From contig JAXHLQ010000001.1 in NCBI GenBank assembly GCA_034522175.1, forward strand, positions 4,774,001 to 4,838,000: 64,000 nt of DNA. Reading direction: 5' to 3'. This DNA comes from JAIPDZ01 sp034522175. Lineage in GTDB: Bacteria; Desulfobacterota; DSM-4660; Desulfatiglandales; Desulfatiglandaceae. A model generated the notes under the pieces. That model was not told where the DNA came from and did no database searches. It saw only the letters and a list, made by a program, of their open reading frames with translations. The translations under genes were made by a program, and so were the position numbers. Numbering within the stretch: position 1 is the first letter of the stretch; each line of letters starts with the position of its first letter. Shown here piece after piece: positions 8,384 through 17,089 of the stretch.

Positions 8384-10009
8384 CTATACCGTATACAGAA
8401 TCACCAGACAACGGGTATTATCCTTAGACAGGCTCTTGAGCTTGTGAGGAATGTCCGAATTGAACCGGATACATTCCTCGGGCTTCAGCACCTGAACCTT
8501 CCCCCCGAGCGTAAATTCCAGATCCCCTTCCATCACATAGATGAATTCCTCTCCTTCATGTTTGTATTCCACGGGCCGGTGGGTATGCTCCGACTGGATG
8601 GTCACCATGAAGCCCCGCAGGTGGCAGTTCTCCGCCCCCGGCGTCAGCGTCTCGTAGGAGTAGTCACGGGTCCGCTTCACGAAGGATCTTACCCGCTGGT
8701 CTTTGATAATCGTCTGTTCCTCTTTGCGCAGGAAAGTGGCGGGATCGATCCCCATGCTTCCGGAAAGGCGAACCAGAAAGCTCACCGGAGGGGAAATGGC
8801 ATCGCTTTCCACCTGCTCAATGAAGTCCGGGGTCTGGCCCGTGGATTCGGCGAGGAAGTCCCTGGACCAGCCCTGGGCCTCCCTCAGTTTCCTGATCTTT
8901 TCTCCAAACCCGCCTGATTGTGTCGTCTCATTGCGGATATCCTCCCACAGGGTATCGGCCAGCCCCCGCATGAGCGTCTCTTTGGTCCTAACCGTCAGCA
9001 TGGGGATAAACGTTTTGGCATCGGCCACGATCCCAATGTCGGCTACTTCGAATATAGGCGCATCCGGATCCCGATTAACGGCCACAATGGTCTTTGCCTC
9101 CATAATCCCGGCCACATACTGAATGGCACCCGATGTGCCCACCGAAAAAAGGAGGCTGGGGTTCACGGTCTTGCCGGTCTGTCCAATCAATCGGTCCTCG
9201 TCCACCCAGTGTTGCAGGACCGGTGGCCGGGTGGCACCGATCTCCCCGCCCACGGCCGCGGCAAGCTCCCGGAGTTGTCCGAAGCCATCCATACTCCCCA
9301 GCCCCGCACCGCCGACCACCACCACGTCGGCCGTCTCAAGTCTTTGATGTTCCTGAGTTTCAGGGGCACGGGATATTAGATTCAGTGATTCATTCGATTT
9401 GTTCACAACGGGTCTGATGTGCTTCACATGGCCGGGGGTTCCTTTGGACTGAACCGCAGAAAATCGATGGTGCTGGACCGTTGCAAACCCGGTCTTATCA
9501 GGGTCTGAAAAGGTGATATGGGCCGTGATCGTTCCCCCCCAAGCGGGACACACCCCCACAACGCCATCATCGGTCACGTTGAGGTCCACGCAATCCGCGA
9601 TCAGACCGGTTCTCAACAGAGCTGATGCGGTTGCGCCGGTTTCCCGGCCCCAGTCCGTCAATGCAAGGAGCACCAGCATGGGCGGCGATTCCCGAACAAG
9701 CCAGGCCAGGGCATCCGCACAACAATCACTCCTCAAATCGAGGAGAGCCCTGTTTTGAAGGGCATAGACAACATCGGCTCCGGCACCGAGGCATGCTGTT
9801 TCCGCATCCGAACATCCCACCCGCGAGGGCATGCCGTCCTCACTATACGCAGGGTCCGCCTCCCCGTCGAAGAGCACCATGGCTGCCTTTCCGTCGATGG
9901 TGTCGGCCATGGCCTTTGCCTTTGCCAATACATTGAGGCTGTATCCGAGGAGCTTCCGGTTCCGGGTATCCCCGATAACCCAGATCTCTTTTGAGGGGGC
10001 TTTTTCCAT
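8384..10009 (-). CDS. etfA: EtfA fused to an HTH-XRE and cupin regulator module
   Basis: A 541-residue fusion. Residues 1 to about 345 are electron-transfer flavoprotein alpha: an N-terminal nucleotide-fold domain, then the FAD-binding domain with VVVGGAGLGSMDGF, LIGQTGKTVNPSLLFSVGTS, AIQYVAGI and VAVNRDPDAPIFEVADIGIV. Residues about 355-425 form an XRE-type helix-turn-helix (FGEKIRKLREAQGWS). Residues about 450-541 are a cupin_2 barrel (EHTHRPVEYKHEGEEFIYV). The last gene of an acd-etfB-etfA operon, 3 bases after etfB. The ETF part should pass electrons from the acyl-CoA dehydrogenase to the quinone pool; the HTH-cupin resembles SutR-like regulators. The frame is continuous, so the fusion is not a frameshift artefact. 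Confidence 0.9.
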   Translation of the reverse strand: MEKAPSKEIWVIGDTRNRKLLGYSLNVLAKAKAMADTIDGKAAMVLFDGEADPAYSEDGMPSRVGCSDAETACLGAGADVVYALQNRALLDLRSDCCADALAWLVRESPPMLVLLALTDWGRETGATASALLRTGLIADCVDLNVTDDGVVGVCPAWGGTITAHITFSDPDKTGFATVQHHRFSAVQSKGTPGHVKHIRPVVNKSNESLNLISRAPETQEHQRLETADVVVVGGAGLGSMDGFGQLRELAAAVGGEIGATRPPVLQHWVDEDRLIGQTGKTVNPSLLFSVGTSGAIQYVAGIMEAKTIVAVNRDPDAPIFEVADIGIVADAKTFIPMLTVRTKETLMRGLADTLWEDIRNETTQSGGFGEKIRKLREAQGWSRDFLAESTGQTPDFIEQVESDAISPPVSFLVRLSGSMGIDPATFLRKEEQTIIKDQRVRSFVKRTRDYSYETLTPGAENCHLRGFMVTIQSEHTHRPVEYKHEGEEFIYVMEGDLEFTLGGKVQVLKPEECIRFNSDIPHKLKSLSKDNTRCLVILYTV

Positions 10010-10012
10010 ACC

Positions 10013-10786
10013 TTATCCGATCAATCCGGTCTCTGAAAGCCGTAGGGCCAGTGCCTCCACCTTCTCCCGGTCTTCGCCCTGAAGAAATTCGCAGGTTCGT
10101 GCCTGACTCACTCTGGACAGGGAAATCACCTGCGTGCCGGAGCCGGCCTGTCCGACCTCATCAGACGACAGACCGATATCGGAGAGTTTCCAGTCGGTCA
10201 GGTGATCTGAAATGAAAGCGGATTCAATATTTGACAGCGCGATGTCCCGGGGTTGAACCGCTCGTGCACGGATGGTCAAGGCAGCCGGCGCCGTCATATC
10301 AAACGTTTCCAGGAACCCGTCAATGGTTCGTTTCACACGAAAACGGCCTCCCTCATGTATAATGGCGTGAACCCTGGCGACCGCGGGGATGCCGAGGCGG
10401 ACGGCCGTCTGAGGACCGACCTGTCCGGTGTCGGAATCCGCTGTTCGGGTCCCGAAAAGGATTAGATCAAACGGGGCCAACCGCTTGACGGCCGCGGAGA
10501 GGGTTAGTGACGTGGCCAGCGTGTCTGAACCGGCCAACGCGGCGTCAGACAGCAAAATACCCCTGTCCACGCCCATGGCCAGGGCTTCCAACAGGCCGAA
10601 GCGCGATGAATCCGGCCCCATGGACAGGGCGGTCACGCTTCCGCCATGGAGATCCCGCAGGCTCAGAGCGATCTCGATGGCCGGGCGGTCGTAGGGATTG
10701 AGTTCGCACACGTCGTCCGAACGGACCCCATCCGCCTCAGGCGCCGCCACAATGACCGATTTGATACAAACAATAACGTGCATCAT
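10013..10786 (-). CDS. etfB: Electron-transfer flavoprotein beta subunit
   Basis: A 257-residue EtfB with the family start HVIVCIKSV, the NPYDRPAIEIAL segment and the AMP/nucleotide-loop region DTGQVGPQTAVRLG. It forms a heterodimer with EtfA that accepts electrons from acyl-CoA dehydrogenases. It overlaps the dehydrogenase gene by 4 bases (ATGA) and is followed by etfA after 3 bases, so the three are an operon. Confidence 0.93.
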   Translation of the reverse strand: MMHVIVCIKSVIVAAPEADGVRSDDVCELNPYDRPAIEIALSLRDLHGGSVTALSMGPDSSRFGLLEALAMGVDRGILLSDAALAGSDTLATSLTLSAAVKRLAPFDLILFGTRTADSDTGQVGPQTAVRLGIPAVARVHAIIHEGGRFRVKRTIDGFLETFDMTAPAALTIRARAVQPRDIALSNIESAFISDHLTDWKLSDIGLSSDEVGQAGSGTQVISLSRVSQARTCEFLQGEDREKVEALALRLSETGLIG

Positions 10787-11964
10787 CCTTTTCCCAAAAG
10801 CGTCCGTGCAATGACCATACGGTGCACTTCAGACGTTCCTTCATAGATCCGGGTCACCCGCGCATCCCGGTAGTACCGCTCCACCGCGTAGGATTTGGAG
10901 TAGCCGTATCCCCCGTGAATCTGCACGGCCGAATCCGTCACCCTGCATGCTGCCTCGGATGCGAAGAGCTTGGCCATGGCCGAGGCCTGGGAAAAGGGAC
11001 GTCCGTTGTCCCGAAGCCCGGCGGCCCGGTAGGTCATCAGTCTGGAGCCGTCCACCAGGGTCGCCATATCGGCCAGCATCATCTGTATGGCCTGGTGTTG
11101 ATGAAGGGGTACCTTGAACTGTTTTCGCTCCCTCGAATAGCGGATGGACGCATCCAGGGCCCCCTGAGCAACCCCCACGGACTGGGCAGCGATCCCCATT
11201 CGGCCAATGTCTAAGGCCTTCAGGCCGATCTTGAGTCCATCCCCTTCCCTGCCGAGCAGATTTCCAACGGGCACACGACAATCGTACAGGCGAATGGAAC
11301 TCACCGGATTTGCCCGCATCCCGCACAAATCCTCGAGGTCCCCCACGACAAATCCGGGCGTGCCCCGTTCGGCAATGATCACGCCCGTTTTCCTTTTGTC
11401 CGCACCTGATTCGATTCGCGTAAAAATGAGGCAAATGTCCGCGACACCGCCGTTGGTGACAAACACCTTATTGGCGTTGAGCACATATTGATTCCCGTCC
11501 AGCCCCGCCATGGACTCCATTGACGCCGCGTCAGACCCCGCATTGGGCTCGGTGAGGCAAAAGGCCCCGATTTTCTCACCCCGTGCCAGCGGCGGGACCC
11601 ACCGCTTCTGTTGCGGTTCGGATCCGAAGGCCATCAGCGGGTAGAGCACCACAGAATTGTGGACTGAAACGCAGAGGCCCAGGCTGGCAGAGGCCCGTGA
11701 GATCTCTTCGATAATCACCGCATAACTCAGGGTATCGAGGCCCGCGCCATTTAATGACGGGGGAATCTGGATGCCGAAATATCCCAGTTTCCCCATCTTT
11801 TCCACCACTTCCCAGGGGAATCGGGCCTCCTGGTCGATACGGCCTGAAATGGGGTCGACCTCACGGTCGCAGAATGTGCGCACCGACAGGCGCACCAGTC
11901 GCTGTTTCTGAGAAAGAAAGGTGTCCACGATCGGGTCAGCTTTCCATAGAACGGGAGGGATCAA
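10783..11964 (-). CDS. Acyl-CoA dehydrogenase
   Basis: A 393-residue flavoenzyme that oxidises acyl-CoA to trans-2-enoyl-CoA. Readable hallmarks are CLTEPNAGSDAASM (substrate/FAD loop), the FAD-binding QIHGGYGYSKSYAVERYYRDARV and the C-terminal IYEGTSEVHR. The glutamate in YEGTSE is the usual catalytic-base position of short/medium-chain enzymes. Its ETF partners follow immediately. The first codon of the long frame is TTG (11964). The acyl chain specificity cannot be told from sequence alone. Confidence 0.92.
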   Translation of the reverse strand: MIPPVLWKADPIVDTFLSQKQRLVRLSVRTFCDREVDPISGRIDQEARFPWEVVEKMGKLGYFGIQIPPSLNGAGLDTLSYAVIIEEISRASASLGLCVSVHNSVVLYPLMAFGSEPQQKRWVPPLARGEKIGAFCLTEPNAGSDAASMESMAGLDGNQYVLNANKVFVTNGGVADICLIFTRIESGADKRKTGVIIAERGTPGFVVGDLEDLCGMRANPVSSIRLYDCRVPVGNLLGREGDGLKIGLKALDIGRMGIAAQSVGVAQGALDASIRYSRERKQFKVPLHQHQAIQMMLADMATLVDGSRLMTYRAAGLRDNGRPFSQASAMAKLFASEAACRVTDSAVQIHGGYGYSKSYAVERYYRDARVTRIYEGTSEVHRMVIARTLLGKG

Positions 11965-12012
11965 ACGGCTGGAAAATCAGGGAGAGCGCGCATGAATTCA
12001 GGAATTCAACCC

Positions 12013-12417
12013 TTACCATTTGGTGTATACACCCTTTGACACGTTCCGAACTTTTTCCTGCTTTTTTAATCGATAGAGGATATTATGGATTTTTCTGCGT
12101 TCAAGACCGGTTTCCGTCACCAGCCGGTCGATACCCACCGTACCGTCACTCTCGTCAAACACCGCCATAACAGTGTCCGTCGCATTTTTGGCCCGATTTT
12201 CCGTTGACGGTTCAGGGGTCACCCGAATTTTAGTGCCGCGGAAGGTTTCCGTCTTTTCTGTATCGGGTCGGGATCCGAAACCCATATCCTTTACATCTTC
12301 GGTCCCCTTCCCTTCATTGGCCAGGCCTTCAATCCGCTCCGCAACGGCATGAATACCGCCTGCCAGGATCCTTAATCCGCTCCCCACAATCCTGAAGAAT
12401 GTGTCCTGTTCTTTCAT
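12013..12417 (-). CDS. Hypothetical protein with C-terminal winged-helix-like region
   Basis: A 134-residue protein with a good ribosome binding site (AAGGAGG, 9 bases before ATG). The N-terminal 35 residues form an amphipathic helix (FRIVGSGLRILAGGIHAV). The middle is polar and probably disordered. The C-terminal 50 residues (TDTVMAVFDESDGTVGIDRL and RRKIHNILYRLKKQEKVR) look like a winged helix of the kind used in small regulators. No known name; it may bind DNA or an operon partner. Confidence 0.6.
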   Translation of the reverse strand: MKEQDTFFRIVGSGLRILAGGIHAVAERIEGLANEGKGTEDVKDMGFGSRPDTEKTETFRGTKIRVTPEPSTENRAKNATDTVMAVFDESDGTVGIDRLVTETGLERRKIHNILYRLKKQEKVRNVSKGVYTKW

Positions 12418-12716
12418 ATCTTTCTACACCTCCTTGCCTTTGCACCTCGATAAAGCGCGTCAAGCTCCGAATGAACGGGTGCTTATGGTGGGATACCATC
12501 TCAAATGACTTTCATTTTACTCCAACCCGACGGAATGGTCAATAGGCGGCGTTCATTGCCTATTTTCTCTTCTCTGGTATCTTTTCACGAATACCATTCC
12601 ACACATTTTTCTTGACGATGATTCAGCGAGCCCCCTATAAAACAATGCACATCGCTTTTCGATGATCGTTTCCCCGGCTTTCCTGCGTCCTTAAACGTAA
12701 CATCTGTCGTTCGGGA

Positions 12717-14363
12717 ATGGATATGAAAATCGCCATCTGTCAGACCAACCCCGTTATCGGAGATTTCGAGCACAACACGGCGCTCATGCTCGACGCGCTG
12801 CGACGCGCTGAAGATCTGGGATGTTTGCTCGCCATTTTTCCCGAAATGGCGCTTTCAGGTTACCCACCCAAGGACCTCTTGGAAAAATCGGCATTCATTG
12901 AGGAAAATCGGGTGCAACTCGAAAAACTGGCGTCCCACACCACCCGCATATCGGTGCTGTGCGGGTATGTGGCGAGAAATCCAGTACGAGTGGGAAAACC
13001 GCTGATCAATAGTGCGGCCTTTTTGGACGGGGGCAGCGTGGCCGCTACAGGGGGAAAACGACTCCTGCCCAGTTACGATGTCTTTGACGAAACCCGCTAT
13101 TTCGAACCGGCTCCCGAGAGTCTCATCTTTGCCATGGAGGGGATTCGCTGTGGGGTCACCATTTGCGAGGATATCTGGGCTGAAAATGCTGCGTTGGGCG
13201 TTCCACACTACACCGTGGACCCTGTGGGCGACCTGACCCGGGTGGGAATCGATTGTCTGATCAACATCTCAGCATCTCCTTACAGCATCAACAAAATCGA
13301 GCTGAGATATGAAATGTTGAGACACCTGTCCAGGAAATACGGCTTTTCAACCGTCTACTGCAATCAGGTGGGTGGAAACGACGATCTCCTTTTTGATGGC
13401 GCCAGTATGGTCGTAGACCCGGAGGGCCGGTTGATACGCATGGCCGGTGAGTTCGAGCCGGATCTCATTGTCTGGGATACTGAAAGTCTCTACACGGAAA
13501 TCAAAGACCCTTGGCCACACGAAGTGGAATCCATACGAAAAGGGCTGGTGATGGGGACCCGCGATTACATCCTTAAGTGCGGATTCAAAAAGGCCCTGGT
13601 GGGTCTGAGCGGCGGTATTGATTCCGCCCTCGTGGCCTGCATCGCCGTTCAAGCACTGGGTTCTGAAAACGTGACGGGTGTCAGCATGCCTTCACCCTAT
13701 ACCTCAGACAGGAGTCGGACGGATGCCAGAGAACTGGCTGGAAATCTCGGCATCCGTTTCGAGGAGATCCCGATCCAGCCGATTATGGCAGGATATGAGG
13801 AAACGCTGGCCCATCTGTTTAAAGGTACGGCTCCGGACGAAACCGAGGAAAACATCCAGGCCCGGATCCGCGGAAACATCCTCATGGCCATATCCAATAA
13901 ATTCGGCGCCCTCCTGCTCGCAACGGGCAACAAGTCCGAGCTGGCCGTAGGCTACTGCACCCTTTACGGGGATATGGCCGGCGCCCTGGCCGTCATCGGA
14001 GATGTGCCCAAGACCACCTGCTACCGGTTGGCCCATCACATCAACAAAGACAAAATACGGATCCCCGAATCCATCCTGTCGAGGCCCCCATCCGCAGAAC
14101 TCAAACCCGATCAGCTCGATCAGGATACCCTGCCGCCCTACGACCTGCTGGACGAGATACTCAAGGCCGCCATAGAGGAAAAACTGGGATTTGAAGAAAT
14201 TGTGGCTCGTGGACACGATCCGTCGCTGGTGGAGGACATCCTCAGACGACTGGTCGTCAACGAATACAAGCGCGCCCAGGCCCCTCCTGTGTTGAAAATG
14301 AGCAGCCGGGCCTTCGGTTATGGCCGCCGCTACCCCATCGCCAGAGCGCGGCGCCTATTTTAG
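12717..14363 (+). CDS. nadE: Glutamine-dependent NAD+ synthetase
   Basis: A 548-residue two-domain enzyme converting deamido-NAD to NAD with glutamine as ammonia source. The N-terminal nitrilase-like glutaminase domain shows FPEMALSGYPPKDLL (Glu), a lysine region GKRLLPSYDVFDE and the nucleophile Cys in VTICEDIW. The C-terminal synthetase domain starts near residue 265 with the PP-loop LVGLSGGIDSAL and contains LLATGNKSELAVGYCTLYGD. The gene has normal length and no frameshift. A second ATG six bases on (12723) is an equally good start. Confidence 0.95.
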   Translation: MDMKIAICQTNPVIGDFEHNTALMLDALRRAEDLGCLLAIFPEMALSGYPPKDLLEKSAFIEENRVQLEKLASHTTRISVLCGYVARNPVRVGKPLINSAAFLDGGSVAATGGKRLLPSYDVFDETRYFEPAPESLIFAMEGIRCGVTICEDIWAENAALGVPHYTVDPVGDLTRVGIDCLINISASPYSINKIELRYEMLRHLSRKYGFSTVYCNQVGGNDDLLFDGASMVVDPEGRLIRMAGEFEPDLIVWDTESLYTEIKDPWPHEVESIRKGLVMGTRDYILKCGFKKALVGLSGGIDSALVACIAVQALGSENVTGVSMPSPYTSDRSRTDARELAGNLGIRFEEIPIQPIMAGYEETLAHLFKGTAPDETEENIQARIRGNILMAISNKFGALLLATGNKSELAVGYCTLYGDMAGALAVIGDVPKTTCYRLAHHINKDKIRIPESILSRPPSAELKPDQLDQDTLPPYDLLDEILKAAIEEKLGFEEIVARGHDPSLVEDILRRLVVNEYKRAQAPPVLKMSSRAFGYGRRYPIARARRLF

Positions 14364-14481
14364 ACCAACGGCTATACGCATCGGCATCGTAAAATCTCAT
14401 TCCACGCCCAAGTCCAGAACTTGTGAAAATCCGGGCATAAGGATAGAGCTTCTGTGAGAAATCGTGGACTGCCTGATTGGT

Positions 14482-14505
14482 CATTCCGGATTCGATCCGG
14501 AATCC
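14482..14505. repeat. Short REP palindrome (CCGGATTCGATCCGG type)
   Basis: CATTCCGGATTCGATCCGG followed by AATCC forms a near-perfect palindrome after nadE. This sequence class is a common intergenic repeat in deltaproteobacteria and others and could also serve as a transcription-end hairpin. Confidence 0.5.
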
Positions 14506-14578
14506 AGCATTTTTGTTTCCGCCTTCGGGGTGAGGCATAACGCCAAAACCTGAACCATGACGATGAAAAACAATAATT

Positions 14579-14624
14579 GACTTTAAATTTACTTTAAGAT
14601 AACCTTAAAGTAAATTTAAAAGTC
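14579..14624. promoter_or_regulatory. Long inverted repeat, probable toxin-antitoxin operator
   Basis: Two 20-base arms (14579-14598 and 14604-14624) are reverse complements apart from one extra A, separated by 5 bases. The core is ACTTTAAG/CTTAAAGT. It ends 14 bases before the antitoxin start, where an autoregulating antitoxin-toxin complex would bind. A GGAGG ribosome binding site lies between. Confidence 0.7.
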
Positions 14625-14638
14625 TTCGGAGGTATACA

Positions 14639-14875
14639 ATGGCTCAATATCTCAGTGCCAAGGAGTTTCGAAAACGTATTCCCACCATTCCCGATGACCT
14701 CAAACGCTGGAAGGAAATCATCGTGCTGAAGCAATCGAAACCCATATTCAAAGTGATCCCGTTTGAACAGATCCCCACAGACTTACTCGACCGATCCGAG
14801 GCCATCCAGGACCCTCTTCAACCTGACCTGCAGGACATCGCCGATATTGTACAGGCCGTCAGGGAAACCGGTTGA
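14639..14875 (+). CDS. Antitoxin of a PIN-toxin pair
   Basis: A 78-residue protein starting MAQYLSAKEFRKR, like small Phd/AbrB-type antitoxins that use an N-terminal DNA-binding segment and a C-terminal acidic tail (IQDPLQPDLQDIADIV) to block the toxin. It lies behind a strong palindrome and overlaps the toxin gene by 4 bases, the usual antitoxin-first order. The exact antitoxin class is uncertain. Confidence 0.7.
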   Translation: MAQYLSAKEFRKRIPTIPDDLKRWKEIIVLKQSKPIFKVIPFEQIPTDLLDRSEAIQDPLQPDLQDIADIVQAVRETG

Positions 14876-15312
14876 ACATCGTTATTGATACCAACGTAGC
14901 GGTCTCAGGACTCCTGTGGGGAGGGCCGCCGAATCAAATCCTGAAGTGGGCCCGGGACAAACGGATCCGTGTGCCGGCATGCAAAAAAACGATAGATGAG
15001 TTCGAGCGGGTGATTCGATACCCCAAATTTTCCAGCCGCCTTTCTGCTCTTGAGATCGACCCTCAAAGGGTTTTGTCATACTTCCACGACCTGATTACCT
15101 ATATGCCGATCCCGGACTCCATCCCGGCCATCATCGAGGCGGATCCATTTGATGATCTCTTTCTGGCCCTTGCCCTGGCAAGCCATGCCAGACTCATCAT
15201 CTCAGGAGACAAACACCTCCTTGATCTGAAAACCTATCAGAATATACAGATCGTTACACCGAGCGAAGGGGTGGCGGTCATTTTGAGGCTGAAAGAAAAA
15301 CTGAAACGCTGA
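14872..15312 (+). CDS. PIN-domain toxin (VapC-like RNase)
   Basis: A 146-residue PIN-domain protein, predicted Mg-dependent endoribonuclease toxin. Acidic catalytic residues are visible in IVIDTNVAVSGLLW (Asp), ACKKTIDEFERV (Glu) and EADPFDDLFLALALA (Asp pair), then the ISGDKHLLDLK motif. It starts at TTG inside the antitoxin stop region (TTGA overlap). It looks intact, unlike the other PIN genes in this window. Confidence 0.85.
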   Translation: MNIVIDTNVAVSGLLWGGPPNQILKWARDKRIRVPACKKTIDEFERVIRYPKFSSRLSALEIDPQRVLSYFHDLITYMPIPDSIPAIIEADPFDDLFLALALASHARLIISGDKHLLDLKTYQNIQIVTPSEGVAVILRLKEKLKR

Positions 15313-15316
15313 ACCC

Positions 15317-15853
15317 TCACTTCTGATCCTCGTGCCCGTAGCGCACCACTTCAAACTTACCGGTGCTCACATCCAGACCATAGATATTGAAATTGGTCTG
15401 GATGCTGAATCCTTCATAATGAACCGCAAAATTCATGGACGCCGAGCCACCTTCACCGCTCTGAATACGGTGAAACACATTCCTCGGCCATACCAGCATG
15501 GCCCCGCCCTGATAGAGCACTTCCCCATCGTGTTCAATGGTCTCGGGCGTCACCACAAAGGACTCGATGCGCCCATGCCCGGGTGTGTATAATTCCACAT
15601 GCCGTTTTCCATGCATCACGATCAAGTTGTCATCCTGATGGGGATGCATGTACCAGGGTCGCTCCACATCTTTTACAGGTCCGGGGGAAATGGCCGCGTT
15701 TGCGTGAATCACCCGGTCAATTGAATTGATCCGGGAAACCAGTTCTTTGGGCACAAAGTCAAACTTGACACCCGGCGTATTTCTGAAATTGGTCAACGGA
15801 ATCACCGCATAAAGGCCGTCCATCTTCGTCACCAGATCTGTATAGTATTCCAT
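15317..15853 (-). CDS. Cupin-fold protein
   Basis: About 178 residues with a single cupin barrel. Metal-binding-type residues lie in WYMHPHQDDNLIVMHG and the second conserved motif in VWPRNVFHRIQSGEGG. The start at 15853 has a GGAGAAG ribosome binding site. No catalytic function is evident; it may be a small metal-dependent enzyme or sensor. It converges on the PIN toxin gene (4 bases apart). Confidence 0.7.
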   Translation of the reverse strand: MEYYTDLVTKMDGLYAVIPLTNFRNTPGVKFDFVPKELVSRINSIDRVIHANAAISPGPVKDVERPWYMHPHQDDNLIVMHGKRHVELYTPGHGRIESFVVTPETIEHDGEVLYQGGAMLVWPRNVFHRIQSGEGGSASMNFAVHYEGFSIQTNFNIYGLDVSTGKFEVVRYGHEDQK

Positions 15854-16021
15854 GTCTTCTCCTCTAAGGGTCTCCAAATGTTGATGCTCACAGAACTTGT
15901 TAACTATAGCACAGCATGGTATACGCGATCACGTATGAAATTATAAATGGGAGGTAACACGTTTTGAGTCAAGAGGATATCATCTTCACATAGAATGGAA
16001 GCACCCCAACTACCTGTAATC

Positions 16022-16300
16022 CTAAGAATAAGCGTTTTGCTGATTATCGTCAACAACTTTTATTTCCAGGTGACAGCCCAATGCCTGTGCATATTTTTTT
16101 AATGTTGCAGAGGATTCAAGCCGTGTTACAGCGGGGGCTTTCGTCCCCATACGCTCCGCAATCTCCGCCTGGGTCAGGCCCTCATTCTGGCGTGCTTTGA
16201 GCAGTCCACGAAGAAGTGAGAATTCAGTTTCGAGGGCCTCATAGGCAGCTTTTACATTTTTTCGCTCCAACGCCCTTTCTTTTAGATCAGAATGACTCAT
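16022..16300 (-). CDS. HTH-XRE protein, HigA-like, with a probable internal deletion
   Basis: A 92-residue Xre-type DNA-binding protein (GLTQAEIAERMGTKAPAVTRLES), ending TLKKYAQALGCHLEIKVV as in HigA antitoxins. Between the recognition helix (RLES) and TLKKYA about nine residues normally present in the family are missing, so the fold may be damaged. No HigB toxin gene is adjacent. It is the last gene of the minus-strand array before the cupin gene. Confidence 0.65.
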   Translation of the reverse strand: MSHSDLKERALERKNVKAAYEALETEFSLLRGLLKARQNEGLTQAEIAERMGTKAPAVTRLESSATLKKYAQALGCHLEIKVVDDNQQNAYS

Positions 16301-16324
16301 CTTGGATCACCTCATTCATTCGAG

Positions 16325-17065
16325 TCACCGCCTGTAAAACCGGTGCATCAACTTTTCCTTGCCCACTTTTAGTTCAGCCACTGGGCCTGGTCGGGCCTCC
16401 GGTGCCTTTCTTTCGATGCCCACATGGGTGATAAAGTATTTCTTTACGGTGAGACCTTCAAGGCCGGCCTCATCGGCCATCTGTCTCAGCTCGCCTGCGG
16501 TAAACCCGGCCATGAGGGACTCCCGGTACAGTTTTTTCTGAGTGGCATCATACGCCCCCCCCCCCCGAAAATCCGGACATAGAGCGCCACCAGAAGTCGG
16601 TTCCGTGGTCGCACGAGGTCTCTGATCAAGAAGGCACCCCCAGGCTTGAGAACCCTGGCCGTCTCCCTCAGCATTTGTATGGGATCCGGGAGATGATGCA
16701 GCGCCACATGGCTAACGACCATGTCCACAGAGCCATCCGCAAAGGGAAGGCGCTTCATGTCTCCCTGCATGCAGTCAACGCCCTGAACCCCGGTTTTTCG
16801 GATGTTGCGGACGGCAATGTTCAGCATGCTCTTGGAAATATCCAGGCCACAGATGGTCCGGCGGTCTGAAAAACTCCTGATTTTCAGGGGATTCTGCCCG
16901 TTCCCACGCCCAGGTCCAGGATCAGCCCCTCACGGGGCGCCGCATCCAACACAGACAGGGCAAAGCAGGTATCCAGCATCTCCCCTGTTCGTCCGATACC
17001 AGTCGGTCGTAGGCCTCGGCCTCCATCTCATCGGCCATGATTTCAGGTTCAAGGACACGTCCCAT
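16325..17065 (-). CDS. Class I SAM methyltransferase with a G12 tract (array gene 1)
   Basis: Methyltransferase with motif I LILDLGVGTGRIP, a motif II region around MKRLPFADGSVDMVVSHVAL and ARVLKPGGAFLIRD. The C-terminal part reads YDATQKKLYRESLMAGFTAGEL. A 12-base G tract (coding strand, 16555-16566) sits between ALYVRIF and AYDATQ; with 12 the frame is broken, with 10 or 13 it is open. Two further one-base gaps in short runs (near 17013 and 16887) also break the frame and are probably sequencing undercalls. It lies at the 3' end of the methyltransferase/acyltransferase array. Confidence 0.75.
16555..16566. repeat. Homopolymer tract C12 (G on coding strand)
   Basis: Twelve C on the + strand inside the methyltransferase gene 16325-17065. 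Coding frame arithmetic: 10 or 13 bases join the two halves, 12 does not. The coding-strand flank is GGATTTTC before the G run. Confidence 0.85.
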
Positions 17066-17089
17066 GGTTACGCTCCCTCAGCAACTGGT

